Shown here piece after piece: positions 34,248-43,797 of a DNA stretch of 64,000 bases. The translations under genes were made by a program, and so were the position numbers. Origin of the DNA: Pseudomonadota bacterium (GTDB lineage: Bacteria; Pseudomonadota; Alphaproteobacteria; Rickettsiales; SXRF01); the NCBI GenBank assembly GCA_963205195.1, contig CAUJHR010000004.1, positions 62,001-126,000 on the forward strand, read 5' to 3'. Below the pieces are notes generated by a model, which saw only the letters and a list, made by a program, of their open reading frames with translations, had not been told where the DNA came from and did no database searches. How positions within the stretch are numbered: the first letter of the stretch is position 1; each line of letters begins with the position of its first letter.

Positions 34248-36059
34248 CTAAGCTTCAGCAGCTTCTTCCGGCGGCGGGGCTGGCGGAGTTTCATTTGGCT
34301 TATCCGGCGATTCAGCGGCTTTACGTTTGCGCGGGTCATATGGTTCCTGCTGCGGTATAGGAACCGGGTCTAGAAGGCGGCGTGTAAAGAATTTATCTTC
34401 GTAATAAAAAATTTTCTTTGTGCGTATCGGCGCAAAAGATTCGATAAGTATTATCTGTTCGTCACGGGGCAGGGTTATAACTTCCTGGGGCAGCAGCAAT
34501 GCGCGCTGGACTTCTGAGGTATTTGTAGTGCGTGCGCCGGGGTTCATATCCATGAATTTTGGTTTGTTGTGAGAAGTCTGCTGCACTGTTTTATTGCCGA
34601 TTAGCTGGGAGATAAGGTTCGCGGTTTCTACGTTGTTCGCTGCGAAAGTGATGCGGTAATAACAGTTTGAGAGGAATGAGTTCATTCCTGCTTCTTCATA
34701 GATCCCTTTTAGTTGCTGAGTATCTTGTACGATCAGGAACAGCTTTACCCGGTATCCGCGGAAATAAGCGATACCGACCTGGAATTGCGGCATTTCACCA
34801 AGCGATGGGAACTCGTCCATCATGAACATAACACCGTACGGCTCATCCTTGCGCGGCATATTGCGGGTCATGAAGTCGGTGGCCTGCTGGTAGAATACTT
34901 TAAGCAGTGGTTCCAAGCGTTTCAGGTTGTCCGGGGTTACGCCGCAGAATACGCTCATCTTGCGCTTCTTAAGTAGCTGCATGTCAAAATCAGAACGCGC
35001 AGTGGTGGCATCAATAAGCGGGTTTGCCCATAGCTCCAAGCCGGAGTTAAGGGTAGAGATAACACCGGAGCGTTCCTTATCGGCTTTTTGCAGGAAGGCT
35101 GCTATATTCATATAGGCAACCGGGTGTATGCGTTTGCCGATAGTATCAAGGACAACTGCTAGGTTATACACCACGTCATCTGACCTCATGGTACGGACCA
35201 CTTCGCCGAAGCTGTTTATTTTTTCTGGTACGGCAACCAGGTATAATATCACTCCAAGAAGTAGCGAGCGTGCTTCATTTTGCCAGAATTCCTGCTCTGG
35301 GAGGATAAGGTTACATATCTTCTGCACGTCATCGACCATCTGCCCCGGCTTTTCCGAGATCCAGTCCAGGGGATTGTAGCAATGGGAAATACCGTCAGGA
35401 TCGGCAGGGTTCCAAAGGTAAACTTCCTGGCCCATGCGCTTACGGTAGCCGCTGGTGATCTGGTGGTTTTCCATTTTAATATCGTGGCAGACTACTGACT
35501 GGTCCCAGAAAAGTAGGTTAGGTATTACGAAGCCCACACCTTTACCAGACCCTGTTGGTGCAAATAGCAGAACATGTTGGAAGTCATCTACGATCAGGTA
35601 ATTATTTATGCCGGTCCTGCCGATAAGCATACCGCGCTTGGCGCGCAATTTTGCTTTCTGGATTTCTGATTCAGAGGCCCAGTGTGCGTCGCCATGGATA
35701 CTTTCTTTAAGCTTGAACGGGCGGAAATCGAGCAGAGGGGCGCGGGCCATATATAAAAGCACAAGGCTTATTATTGCACCTCCGCCAACTGGTCCTACGG
35801 TCTTAAAAGTTACTTCCTGGGGGAGGCGCGGGTTTGAATAATTAGTCCACCAATAATCAAGGAGGGCCATATATTGTTTTATTAAAACTATGGGATCATC
35901 TATATGGGCTCCGATGAAATCCTTACCATAAAATAGAAACAGGCTTATAAGCAACCCAATCGTTATCGGTACAACGATTATGACGGTGATGATTGTAGTT
36001 ACTATGATACTATTGGCAGTCGCACGGTTAGCGTTTATAGATTTATAATCTTCTGCCAT
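34248..36059 (-). CDS. virD4: Type IV secretion coupling protein VirD4
   Basis: Hexameric ATPase that brings substrates to the secretion channel. Two N-terminal membrane segments (about 17-45 and 93-105), Walker A in FAPTGSGKGVGFVIPN (about 167-180), Walker B in MFMMDEFPSLGEM, then LIVQDTQQLKGIY and the C-terminal all-alpha part. A polar Pro/Ala/Glu tail ends the protein. 603 aa. It is the last of the virB8-B9-B10-B11-D4 block, 7 bases after virB11. Presence of VirD4 favours a substrate-exporting system rather than a pilus only. Confidence 0.95.
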   Translation of the reverse strand: MAEDYKSINANRATANSIIVTTIITVIIVVPITIGLLISLFLFYGKDFIGAHIDDPIVLIKQYMALLDYWWTNYSNPRLPQEVTFKTVGPVGGGAIISLVLLYMARAPLLDFRPFKLKESIHGDAHWASESEIQKAKLRAKRGMLIGRTGINNYLIVDDFQHVLLFAPTGSGKGVGFVIPNLLFWDQSVVCHDIKMENHQITSGYRKRMGQEVYLWNPADPDGISHCYNPLDWISEKPGQMVDDVQKICNLILPEQEFWQNEARSLLLGVILYLVAVPEKINSFGEVVRTMRSDDVVYNLAVVLDTIGKRIHPVAYMNIAAFLQKADKERSGVISTLNSGLELWANPLIDATTARSDFDMQLLKKRKMSVFCGVTPDNLKRLEPLLKVFYQQATDFMTRNMPRKDEPYGVMFMMDEFPSLGEMPQFQVGIAYFRGYRVKLFLIVQDTQQLKGIYEEAGMNSFLSNCYYRITFAANNVETANLISQLIGNKTVQQTSHNKPKFMDMNPGARTTNTSEVQRALLLPQEVITLPRDEQIILIESFAPIRTKKIFYYEDKFFTRRLLDPVPIPQQEPYDPRKRKAAESPDKPNETPPAPPPEEAAEA

Positions 36060-36066
36060 CTTTCAC

Positions 36067-37056
36067 TCAAAGGCTTTCCTTGAAATAAACTTCCGACACG
36101 AAACGCATTCCGTGTTCGCCGCGTTTAAGCTGTACTATAATATTAATTACGTTTTCTACATAGCCTTTTATTTGCTCACGCGTCATTCCAAGGCCTGACT
36201 GCATGATCATAAGTATAAGCTGCTCAATTGCAAGGGCAGGGGTGTCGGCGTGCAGCGTAGAAATAGAACCTGGGTGACCGGTGTTAATGGCGCGCATGAA
36301 AGAGAAAGCTTCGCGGCCACGTAACTCACCAAGCATAAGGCGGTCCGGGCGCAAGCGCAGGCATGCTTCAATAAGATCCTGCATGTCAACTTTCGCGCGG
36401 CCTTGCCCGCCTTTAGAGGCTAGGAGGTGAACGCGGTTAGGCACATGCGGTATCATAATTTCCCTTGCATCCTCGCAGGTTATAATGCGTTCGGTTGCTG
36501 GTATAACTTTTAATGCAGCGTTTAGGAAGGTGGTTTTACCGGTAGATGTACCGCCGCTGATTATGATATTTTTTTTGGCAAGCACTGCGCGTTTAATAAA
36601 ATCCTTGATGCTTCCAGCATTAAGCAAGGCGCGAAGCTCGGTATCTACCGGGTTTGATTCGTTACGAACAAGTGTTGATTGGAAAGCACCGATAGCTTCA
36701 TATTGGTCGAGGTCTAAGTTGACCGTTGTGGCTTTACGTATTGAAATGGCTATAAGCCCCGGCTCAACAGCGGGCGGAAATATTACCTGGATACGGTAAC
36801 CTTGTGGCAATGTGGCTGAAAGTAATGGATTTTCTTCGCTTATATGCTGTTCGCCGGACTGCGCGACCAGCCTGCCCAACGCCTTTAGATGCTCATGGTT
36901 AAGCTCTGGAACGCTGTAGCATTCCATATCGCCACCTATTTCCACCCAGATCTCTCCGGGTTTATTTATAGAGATTTCGCTTACCCTAGGCATATCGAAA
37001 TATTGCTTAAGAGGGGCAAGATAGGTATCGAGAGCTGTAAGTGATGATAAGCTCAT
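36067..37056 (-). CDS. virB11: Type IV secretion ATPase VirB11
   Basis: Cytosolic hexameric AAA+-like ATPase that powers assembly and export. The N-terminal domain begins with MPRVSEISINKPGEIWVE. The P-loop SGGTSTGKTTFLNA is at about 167-180, the Asp box is ERIITCEDAREI, and LRLRPDRLMLGELRGREAF precedes the His box GHPGSISTLHAD. 329 aa, normal size. It starts 15 bases after virB10 ends and is followed closely by virD4. Confidence 0.95.
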   Translation of the reverse strand: MSLSSLTALDTYLAPLKQYFDMPRVSEISINKPGEIWVEIGGDMECYSVPELNHEHLKALGRLVAQSGEQHISEENPLLSATLPQGYRIQVIFPPAVEPGLIAISIRKATTVNLDLDQYEAIGAFQSTLVRNESNPVDTELRALLNAGSIKDFIKRAVLAKKNIIISGGTSTGKTTFLNAALKVIPATERIITCEDAREIMIPHVPNRVHLLASKGGQGRAKVDMQDLIEACLRLRPDRLMLGELRGREAFSFMRAINTGHPGSISTLHADTPALAIEQLILMIMQSGLGMTREQIKGYVENVINIIVQLKRGEHGMRFVSEVYFKESL

Positions 37057-37071
37057 GGTTCTATTTCCACA

Positions 37072-38412
37072 TTACTGTACGAAAACGCCGCCGCCCATAT
37101 CACTTGGGAAGGTAAGATCACGGTTCACGAATACATTGATTATTGTTCCCTGATCAAGTGTAATAGTAGGACGTATATCTATAATGCGCTGTACTACTTG
37201 CTTTCCAGTATTTCCAAGATCGTTTACAGCACTACCCGCAGCCTGCTGGCTTGGCGTTGTGGTAGTGGTGGTATTGCCTTCCGGGGTGGTGGTTGTAGTT
37301 GCTCCATCCTTCTGTGGTAATATAGCTTCGTTGCCAACAGCAGCACCAATTGTGAGCGCAGTGGTAAGTATGGCAGCGCTGAATATATCGAAGAATTTAT
37401 TATCAGTATAACCTTGTACACCTGCACGGCCAAGGTTATCAACGCCGGGAGAGCCGATCATAATATCTATGCCGTCTGGACGTATCATACGTGTCCATAC
37501 TATCATAACCCTGCTTTGGCCGTGTAATATGCCTGTATTGTAAGTTCCGATAAGGCGTGAACCTTTCGGGATAAGAACGGAACGGCCTGATTCAGCATAT
37601 GTATCGCGGCTAACTATCGCACGGACATTTCCCGGCAGGTCGGTATTTATAGCTACTTCCAAAACAGCATTGATAATTTTTCCCTGCGCTATGGTCATGG
37701 ATAAATCATTCAATATGGTAGCATTTTCTTTTTCGGCATGGGTACCACGTATAACGCTATCAGCAAAGGCGCTGTTAGGGTCGTTACCTACCGGCCCGCC
37801 GCTGGTACGGGCGCTGCTGGTTTTCACCGCTCCATCAATGAGAAGCATGTTAGAGCGTATACGCTGCTTGGTATTTTTATCTTTCAGGTCAACCCCTTTG
37901 TTTTTTCCAATATTGGAAATTTCTGGCGCAGGCGGCACAGGCAGTGGCGGCGGCGGCGGCGGCTCTTCTGAAATATTGGCCACTTTGTTTGAATTAAGTT
38001 TTGACCCTTCAATCCCTGGTATGGTTCCTATCATTGGTGGCGGGATAACCGGTGTTGGCAATGCCGGGGTTTCAATAGGTGGCGGAGGAGGCTGCAAAGT
38101 AGCTACAGGTGGCTGCGGAAGTTCGCCAGCCATGCTTGTTGGGCTATTGTTATCATTGGAACTGCTGTTTGGAGCATTTGCCACCTTGGTTGATTTGCCA
38201 CCCTTGGTGCTTACTAAAAGGTCAGGGCCAGTAGGTTTAGGCGGAGGGCTGAATATTGAGGAAAACATGAAATAAGCAAAGCCTACAAGAACAACAGAAG
38301 CTATTATAACTGTAAGGTTGTTTTTGGTAAATGAGCGGCCAACCTGCTGGACAGTATCTATGCCCTGTGCGTCTTGAGAGCCATTTTGGTCATTTGGGGT
38401 ATTGTTATCCAT
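37072..38412 (-). CDS. virB10: Type IV secretion core protein VirB10
   Basis: Spans from the inner to the outer membrane and gates the channel. An N-terminal cytosolic part is followed by one membrane helix (about 33-52). A proline-rich periplasmic stretch comes next (PPPPPIETPALPTPVIPPP and EEPPPPPPLPVPPAPE, about 100-170), then the C-terminal TrbI/VirB10 beta-barrel domain with GKIINAVLEVAINTDLPG, VLIPKGSRLIGTY and a final GTIINVFVNRDLTFPSD. 446 aa. Between virB9 and virB11 with gaps of 3 and 15 bases. Confidence 0.94.
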   Translation of the reverse strand: MDNNTPNDQNGSQDAQGIDTVQQVGRSFTKNNLTVIIASVVLVGFAYFMFSSIFSPPPKPTGPDLLVSTKGGKSTKVANAPNSSSNDNNSPTSMAGELPQPPVATLQPPPPPIETPALPTPVIPPPMIGTIPGIEGSKLNSNKVANISEEPPPPPPLPVPPAPEISNIGKNKGVDLKDKNTKQRIRSNMLLIDGAVKTSSARTSGGPVGNDPNSAFADSVIRGTHAEKENATILNDLSMTIAQGKIINAVLEVAINTDLPGNVRAIVSRDTYAESGRSVLIPKGSRLIGTYNTGILHGQSRVMIVWTRMIRPDGIDIMIGSPGVDNLGRAGVQGYTDNKFFDIFSAAILTTALTIGAAVGNEAILPQKDGATTTTTPEGNTTTTTTPSQQAAGSAVNDLGNTGKQVVQRIIDIRPTITLDQGTIINVFVNRDLTFPSDMGGGVFVQ

Positions 38413-38415
38413 AAT

Positions 38416-39459
38416 TTACCGTGGGCTTAATGATTCATTATAAACTCTTATTTCACCATCGCTTGAGCGTAGCGCCAATTCACTGGCTACATTATCAATT
38501 ACAAGGGAAGGGCCTTTAACTGTAGCTGCAACAGGGGTTTCCTTACCGCTGCTGTCAATGCTGTAAACAGCCGGTGCTTTCTTGGCCATCTCTTTATATT
38601 TTATGAAAGTTGATTTGCCGTCATCATAAACCTGAAGCGGGGCAAGCGCGTCAGGCCCAGCATATGTATAGCTGTAATTATAACGGATAGGCAGCAGGCC
38701 TATGGAAGATGGGCTTGCTACTTCTGGGGCAGCCAGTTTCGGCGCTTCAGGAGTAATGACAGGTTTTGGCTCAGTTAATGTCTGCACAGGAGTATAAGCT
38801 GCTGCGACGCTGGTTGGAGCATAAGCGTAATTATCCACAAGCGGAGCTATTTTTTCCGGATAGGTAAAGCGCACTACATATACGTTGCTCTCATTCTTTG
38901 CGGGAACTGATTTAAGGTCAAATTCATATGAATGCTTATTGGTAAGCAAGGTCATATTTGTAGAAATATTTTCAGTCATCGGGCGTATGAACAGGCGGTT
39001 GCCAGAAGGTATTATTTGCCACAGGCTGCGGTCGCCAACCGATATGGTCTGCACTTCTTCTTTAGGGTCAAAAACTATATTGGTCTGGTAGCCATATTTT
39101 GTACGGATCACATAAACATTGGCTTCATTATATACCAGCTCTTTAACGCGGGCAGAATCATTTCCAGCATCTTTTTCTGATTCAGATATTGTGTCCTTAT
39201 CTTTTTCTTTAGGGGATTTGTTTTTAGAAGACTTGCCTTTTTTAGAGGGTTTTGCATCCTGCTGATCGGCATCAGCCGTATCAGTTGCGCCTTCAGAGGG
39301 GGCTATATCATTATCCTTAACTTCCTGTGAAGTTTTTCCGGTGGCTTTTTTTGCGTTATCCGCAGCTAAAGTATGATGCGGTGAGGCTACACTAATTAAA
39401 AGAATAGCCAGCGGAAGCGCGGTTGGCACAATATTTTTTATAATTTTGCGTGTCATCAT
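38416..39459 (-). CDS. virB9: Type IV secretion outer-membrane protein VirB9
   Basis: Periplasmic/outer-membrane ring component. A signal peptide ends near HTLAAD (residue 33). It is followed by an extra, strongly charged Lys/Ser/Asp segment (about 34-105) not usual in VirB9, then the VirB9 domain with KYGYQTNIVFDPKEEVQTIS, LFIRPMTENISTNMTLLT and the C-terminal YNYSYTYAGPDALAPLQVYDDGKSTFIKY. 347 aa against about 270 for typical homologues. Its ATG overlaps the virB8 stop codon by 4 bases, so the two are translationally coupled. Confidence 0.93.
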   Translation of the reverse strand: MMTRKIIKNIVPTALPLAILLISVASPHHTLAADNAKKATGKTSQEVKDNDIAPSEGATDTADADQQDAKPSKKGKSSKNKSPKEKDKDTISESEKDAGNDSARVKELVYNEANVYVIRTKYGYQTNIVFDPKEEVQTISVGDRSLWQIIPSGNRLFIRPMTENISTNMTLLTNKHSYEFDLKSVPAKNESNVYVVRFTYPEKIAPLVDNYAYAPTSVAAAYTPVQTLTEPKPVITPEAPKLAAPEVASPSSIGLLPIRYNYSYTYAGPDALAPLQVYDDGKSTFIKYKEMAKKAPAVYSIDSSGKETPVAATVKGPSLVIDNVASELALRSSDGEIRVYNESLSPR

Positions 39460-40127
39460 TTTGGCAATGCATCCTCATCTACGCGGTATTCCAGAACACG
39501 GAAACCGAGCGGGTTAATATAACGTTCTTCATTGGTAAGTTCAAGTTTAGCATATTCAAATATTATAGAAGCAATTTTATGATACTGAAGGGTGCCTCCG
39601 TTAGCAGCCGTTTCTTCTACGAGTAAACGAACCTGCGCCTGGTTTGGTTTGATATAAGAAATAGATTTGAATTTTACCGAGCGTGAACCGGCGGCGCCCA
39701 TACGGGCTGCTACACTCTGCGAATTTCCGGGGTTTGCTTCACGCTTGAATTGCTGGTAAACCTTTGCTGGTTCGGACATTACCCTTACAGTTGCATAATT
39801 GCGGGATATATCCCTAACGTTATAACCTTCACGCGCCCTTATATATTGTACAATGAAATAGTTGTTAATTGACTCCAGTCCGGTGATTTCTTTAATTGTA
39901 AGCGGATCAACGAGCTGGGTGATGCCGCTTTTTGAATCCACCTGGATCAAGAATGGTTCAACGCCCTTAAGCGGTGTGATCTGTACAATTATCAACATAG
40001 CCAGTAAAGTGGCTATCATTGAAACTATCGTAAAAATCATGAATATGCGGCGTTGGAGCAGTATTGCCTGGTAACGGTCCTTATACCAGTTGCGTGAATC
40101 TTTAATAACTGTAGTTTGCTTGCTCAT
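39456..40127 (-). CDS. virB8: Type IV secretion inner-membrane protein VirB8
   Basis: Bitopic inner-membrane scaffold protein with a nuclear-transport-factor-2-like periplasmic domain. A short cytosolic N-terminus with SRNWYKDRYQAILLQRR precedes one membrane helix (about 29-50), then PFLIQVDSKSGITQLVDPL and ESINNYFIVQYIRAREGYN of the VirB8 fold. 223 aa, family size. First gene of the block; 195 bp separate it from the divergent cobU gene and must hold both promoters. Confidence 0.93.
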   Translation of the reverse strand: MSKQTTVIKDSRNWYKDRYQAILLQRRIFMIFTIVSMIATLLAMLIIVQITPLKGVEPFLIQVDSKSGITQLVDPLTIKEITGLESINNYFIVQYIRAREGYNVRDISRNYATVRVMSEPAKVYQQFKREANPGNSQSVAARMGAAGSRSVKFKSISYIKPNQAQVRLLVEETAANGGTLQYHKIASIIFEYAKLELTNEERYINPLGFRVLEYRVDEDALPK

Positions 40128-40322
40128 ATGGTTATAGACTGACGTTAGATAATAATTATGTCAATAGAATTAAGAAACTAAAACCATTCTATGGTTCCTT
40201 GTTTAACAAAGTGTTAAGAGTGGGGCAATTAAATTTTCTCATAAAAAACGCTGAAATTTGATTTATTTTTGTCTAGGATTGCAGCTTATTTTATAAGTTT
40301 TTTGTAAAGCGGTATAAATAAA

Positions 40323-40850
40323 ATGGCAAAAATTACGCTTATTTTAGGTGGGGCACGTTCCGGCAAGAGCTGGTACTCTGAGCAGTTGGCAGGGAAGGCA
40401 GGGCGGCGTAAGCTATATGTAGCAACTGCCCAGGCACTTGATGACGAGATGCTAATGCGGGTTGCAAGCCACCGGGCGCGCCGTGGGGAGGAGTGGTCAG
40501 TAATAGAAGCCCCTATAGATATTTCAGGGGTAATAACGGCAAAATCCAATGAAGACTCTATAATATTAATAGATTGCCTTACTTTATGGTTAAGTAATCT
40601 CCTTGGGGCGGATATGGATATAATAGAGCATAGCAATTTATTAATCGAAGCACTAAAATCCGCAAAATCAGAGGTAATACTTGTATCTAGTGAGGTGGGC
40701 ATGGGCATAGTGCCTGATAATGCGCTTGCACGCCAATTCCGGGATTATGCGGGTGTGCTACACCAGAGGGTTGCGGAAGTGGCGGATTTGCTGGTAATTA
40801 TGGTTGCGGGTGTCCCAATGGTAGTAAAAGGGCAGGTTCAAAATGGATGA
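40323..40850 (+). CDS. cobU: Adenosylcobinamide kinase / phosphate guanylyltransferase
   Basis: Bifunctional enzyme (CobU in Salmonella, CobP in aerobic nomenclature) that phosphorylates and then guanylylates adenosylcobinamide in nucleotide-loop assembly. Opens TLILGGARSGKSWYSEQLA with the P-loop at residues 8-15. The His in SHRARRGEEWSVIEAP is the guanylylated residue, and ends with VSSEVGMGIVPDNALARQFRD. 175 aa. First gene of the B12 locus, overlapping cobO by 8 bases. The 195-bp region before it shows no cobalamin riboswitch box that I can recognise. Confidence 0.95.
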   Translation: MAKITLILGGARSGKSWYSEQLAGKAGRRKLYVATAQALDDEMLMRVASHRARRGEEWSVIEAPIDISGVITAKSNEDSIILIDCLTLWLSNLLGADMDIIEHSNLLIEALKSAKSEVILVSSEVGMGIVPDNALARQFRDYAGVLHQRVAEVADLLVIMVAGVPMVVKGQVQNG

Positions 40851-41448
40851 AGATGAAAAAAACCGTATACACAAGCATAAGATGGAAAAGCGCAAGGAAT
40901 TTCAGGATGAGCTTGTAAAAAATAACAATAAAACCAAAGAGCTTCTAATAGTTTACACAGGTACTGGCAAGGGTAAGTCTACGGCTGCTTTTGGTACTGT
41001 ACTGCGCTCGCTGGGACATGGTTACAAAGTAGGGATTGTACAATTCATAAAAGGCGCATGGCAGACCGGCGAGCAGTCAGCGCTTTCAAAATTTGATAAT
41101 CTTGTCACTTATGAGGTTACAGGTGAGGGATTTACCTGGAATACGCAAGATAGGGAGCGCGATATTGCAAAAGCCTGCAATGCTTGGGAAATAGCTGAAA
41201 AAATGCTGGCTGATGATTCATATAAACTAGTTTTACTGGATGAGCTTAATATAGTATTGCGCTATGATTACCTGCCTCTAAATAAAGTGCTAAGCGTGCT
41301 TGAAAAACGCAAAATGCACACGATAGTAACAGGGCGTAATGCCAAGCCGGAATTGCTGGAAATAGCCGATCTGGTTACAGAAATGAAAATGGTGAAACAC
41401 CCTTTCCGCGAACAGGGCATCAAGGCCCAGCAGGGAATTGAATTCTAA
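40843..41448 (+). CDS. cobO: Cob(I)alamin adenosyltransferase (CobA/CobO/BtuR type)
   Basis: Transfers adenosine from ATP to the reduced corrinoid cobalt. P-loop YTGTGKGKSTAAFGT at about residues 32-46, then VGIVQFIKGAWQTGEQ, LDELNIVLRYDYL and TGRNAKPELLEIADLVTEMK, the whole family signature. The N-terminus is a charged helix of about 25 residues. 201 aa. Overlaps cobU by 8 bases and its stop codon directly abuts the cobQ start, so the three are coupled. Confidence 0.96.
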   Translation: MDEDEKNRIHKHKMEKRKEFQDELVKNNNKTKELLIVYTGTGKGKSTAAFGTVLRSLGHGYKVGIVQFIKGAWQTGEQSALSKFDNLVTYEVTGEGFTWNTQDRERDIAKACNAWEIAEKMLADDSYKLVLLDELNIVLRYDYLPLNKVLSVLEKRKMHTIVTGRNAKPELLEIADLVTEMKMVKHPFREQGIKAQQGIEF

Positions 41449-42897
41449 ATGCCAGCAAAAAGTATAATGTTTCAAGGAACCGGCTCCGATGTTGGTAAGT
41501 CACTGCTGGTGGCTGGCTTGTGCTGCCTGCTTGCGCGGCGTGGCTATAAGGTTGCGCCTTTCAAGGCGCAGAATATGTCCAACAACGCGGCGGTGGCTGA
41601 CGACGGCGGAGAGATAGGCCGTGCCCAGTGGCTGCAGGCGCTTGCAGCCGGTATGTCTTCATCATTTCATATGAATCCGGTTTTGCTCAAGCCGCAATCT
41701 GATAAAACCAGCCAGCTGATAGTGCGTGGCAAACTTATGGCGACAATGGGGGCAAAGGAATACCAGGGTTACAGGAAGTCACTGCTTGCAACTGTACTTG
41801 AAAGCTATCACCATTTGGCAAAAGATGCTGATTTTGTTCTGGTAGAGGGAGCAGGAAGTCCCGCTGAAATAAACCTCAGGGAAAATGATATTGCCAATAT
41901 GGGTTTTGCGCGCGCTGCAAATTGCCCGGTGGTTCTGGTTGGTGATATTGAGAGAGGCGGTGTTATAGCAAGCCTGGTTGGTACGTATGCGGTTTTAGAA
42001 AATGCGGACTTGGAAATGATACGCGGTTTCATAGTCAATAAATTCCGTGGCGATGCTTCTTTATTTGCATCTGGAGCGCAGGAAATAGTAAAGCGTACCG
42101 GTTGGGAAAATCTAGGATTGGTGCCTTATTTTTCCTCTCTTGCGAAACTCCCCAAGGAGGATTCTGTTGGGCTTGGCAGCAGGCAGGGTACAACAGGTGA
42201 TAAAATTATTCCCACCAATATTACTGTCCTTAAAACACCGCATATCGCAAATTTTGACGATATCGACCCGTTGATGAATGACCCTAATATTAAGCTTTCC
42301 TGGTGTGAAGCAGGAGATGCTATAAGTGTGGATGCGGATATAGTGATTTTAGCTGGCAGTAAATCGACCATTTCTGATTTGCAATTCATAAAGGCGCAGG
42401 GATGGGATGTTGATATGCAGGCGCACCTCCGGCGCGGCAGGCGTATTATTGGGCTTTGCGGAGGCTACCAGATGCTAGGCAGAAGCCTTTCCGACCCGCA
42501 TGGGGTGGAAGGATGCCCGGCTACGGTTGAAGGGCTGGGATTTTTGGATGTTGATACCATATTCACAAGCCAGAAGATAGTAAGCAAATGGCAGGGCAAA
42601 TGTGGTGATTTTGAGGTCTCCGGCTATGAGATACATGTTGGGGAAACAAAAGGTGGCGATTGCCTGCGCCCGGTTTTCCATGGTATTAAGCCTGAGGGGG
42701 CGTCATCGCAAGATGGTCTGGTATGGGGTAGCTATATACATGGGGTGTTTGCAAATGATGGATTCCGGTCTTGGCTGCTTGGAGTAAATTCTTCCTATAA
42801 TTACAGGCAGGATATGGCGGCAATAATGGATAGCTGGGCGGATATGCTTGAGGAAAATATTATTATAGATAAACTGTTGCAATTAGCAGGACAATGA
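41449..42897 (+). CDS. cobQ: Cobyric acid synthase
   Basis: Glutamine-dependent amidase adding four amide groups to adenosylcobyrinate a,c-diamide. The N-terminal synthetase domain has MFQGTGSDVGKSLLVAGLCCLL and APFKAQNMSNNAAV. The C-terminal glutaminase-type domain has GLCGGYQMLG with the conserved Cys (about residue 340), and a His in GSYIHGVF. 482 aa. Its last 35 bases overlap, tail to tail, with the minus-strand cbiB gene. Confidence 0.96.
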   Translation: MPAKSIMFQGTGSDVGKSLLVAGLCCLLARRGYKVAPFKAQNMSNNAAVADDGGEIGRAQWLQALAAGMSSSFHMNPVLLKPQSDKTSQLIVRGKLMATMGAKEYQGYRKSLLATVLESYHHLAKDADFVLVEGAGSPAEINLRENDIANMGFARAANCPVVLVGDIERGGVIASLVGTYAVLENADLEMIRGFIVNKFRGDASLFASGAQEIVKRTGWENLGLVPYFSSLAKLPKEDSVGLGSRQGTTGDKIIPTNITVLKTPHIANFDDIDPLMNDPNIKLSWCEAGDAISVDADIVILAGSKSTISDLQFIKAQGWDVDMQAHLRRGRRIIGLCGGYQMLGRSLSDPHGVEGCPATVEGLGFLDVDTIFTSQKIVSKWQGKCGDFEVSGYEIHVGETKGGDCLRPVFHGIKPEGASSQDGLVWGSYIHGVFANDGFRSWLLGVNSSYNYRQDMAAIMDSWADMLEENIIIDKLLQLAGQ

Positions 42898-43795
42898 AGG
42901 AGGCGAAGCAGCAGCGTAAAAGTAAATCTAGTGCCTTCTCAAGGTCAGCTATATTAACCTCGCGGCGCAGGCCAGCGCCAATTAATGGTGCATTATGAGT
43001 TTTGCCATCATATTTGCGTGCTCCGCCAAGTTCTATACCTAATGCGTAAGCCATAGCTGCTTCAGGATATCCTGCATTAGGAGAGGCATGATTTTTTGCA
43101 TCTTTTGCAGCTTTCCCAATATTGTCAATTGGCTGTAATGATGACAGGTAAATAATTAGGAAGCTTAAGCGTGCCGGAATAAAATTGGCTGCGTCATCAA
43201 GCCTTGCTGCTGCCCAGCCGAAATATTTATAGCGTGGGGTTTTATGTCCGATCATACTGTCAGCAGTGTTTATTGCCTTGTAGCAGGCAATTCCAGGAAG
43301 CCCAAATATAATAGCCCAGAATACAGGAGCAACAAGCCCGTCACTAAAGCTTTCAGCAAGGCTTTCTATGGAGGCGTGGCATATTCCGTCTTCATTTAAA
43401 CCGGCAACATCACGCCCCACTATTTTTGCAAGGTTTTCGCGGGAAATTTCTAGATCACCGAGTTTGAGAGCTTCAAGGACAGACTTTACATGCTGGTATA
43501 GGCTGCGCCCGGCAAGCAGCGCAGCTATGCCTATAAGCTGGCCGATAAACCCGCCATAATGGGCAATTGCAAAGCTTATAATAAAAGTGATAGCCAGAAG
43601 GCATATTATGGAAACAATACCCATAAACCTTGCCATGCCAGGATTTTCGACCTGCCTGTTGCAGTTTTTGTCAAGCCAGGATATGACTGCACCCATCCAA
43701 ACCACCGGGTGCCTTATCTTTTGATAAATAAGTTCCGGGTAGCCAAAACAGGCATCAATAACACAGGCAAGAGTTACAGCAATAAAATGGTGCAT
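42863..43795 (-). CDS. cbiB: Adenosylcobinamide-phosphate synthase (CbiB/CobD)
   Basis: Inner membrane enzyme joining (R)-1-amino-2-propanol O-2-phosphate to cobyric acid. 310 aa with hydrophobic segments at about 52-90, 155-180 and 290-308, plus family motifs GYPELIYQKIRHPVVWMG, NEDGICHASIESLAESFSDGLVAPVFW and NTADSMIGHKTPRYKYFGW. It is inserted on the opposite strand, overlapping cobQ at its end by 35 bases. Its ATG is only 2 bases from the ATG of the divergent decarboxylase gene, so its promoter must lie inside that gene. Confidence 0.94.
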   Translation of the reverse strand: MHHFIAVTLACVIDACFGYPELIYQKIRHPVVWMGAVISWLDKNCNRQVENPGMARFMGIVSIICLLAITFIISFAIAHYGGFIGQLIGIAALLAGRSLYQHVKSVLEALKLGDLEISRENLAKIVGRDVAGLNEDGICHASIESLAESFSDGLVAPVFWAIIFGLPGIACYKAINTADSMIGHKTPRYKYFGWAAARLDDAANFIPARLSFLIIYLSSLQPIDNIGKAAKDAKNHASPNAGYPEAAMAYALGIELGGARKYDGKTHNAPLIGAGLRREVNIADLEKALDLLLRCCFASFIVLLIATVYL

Positions 43796-43797
43796 GA

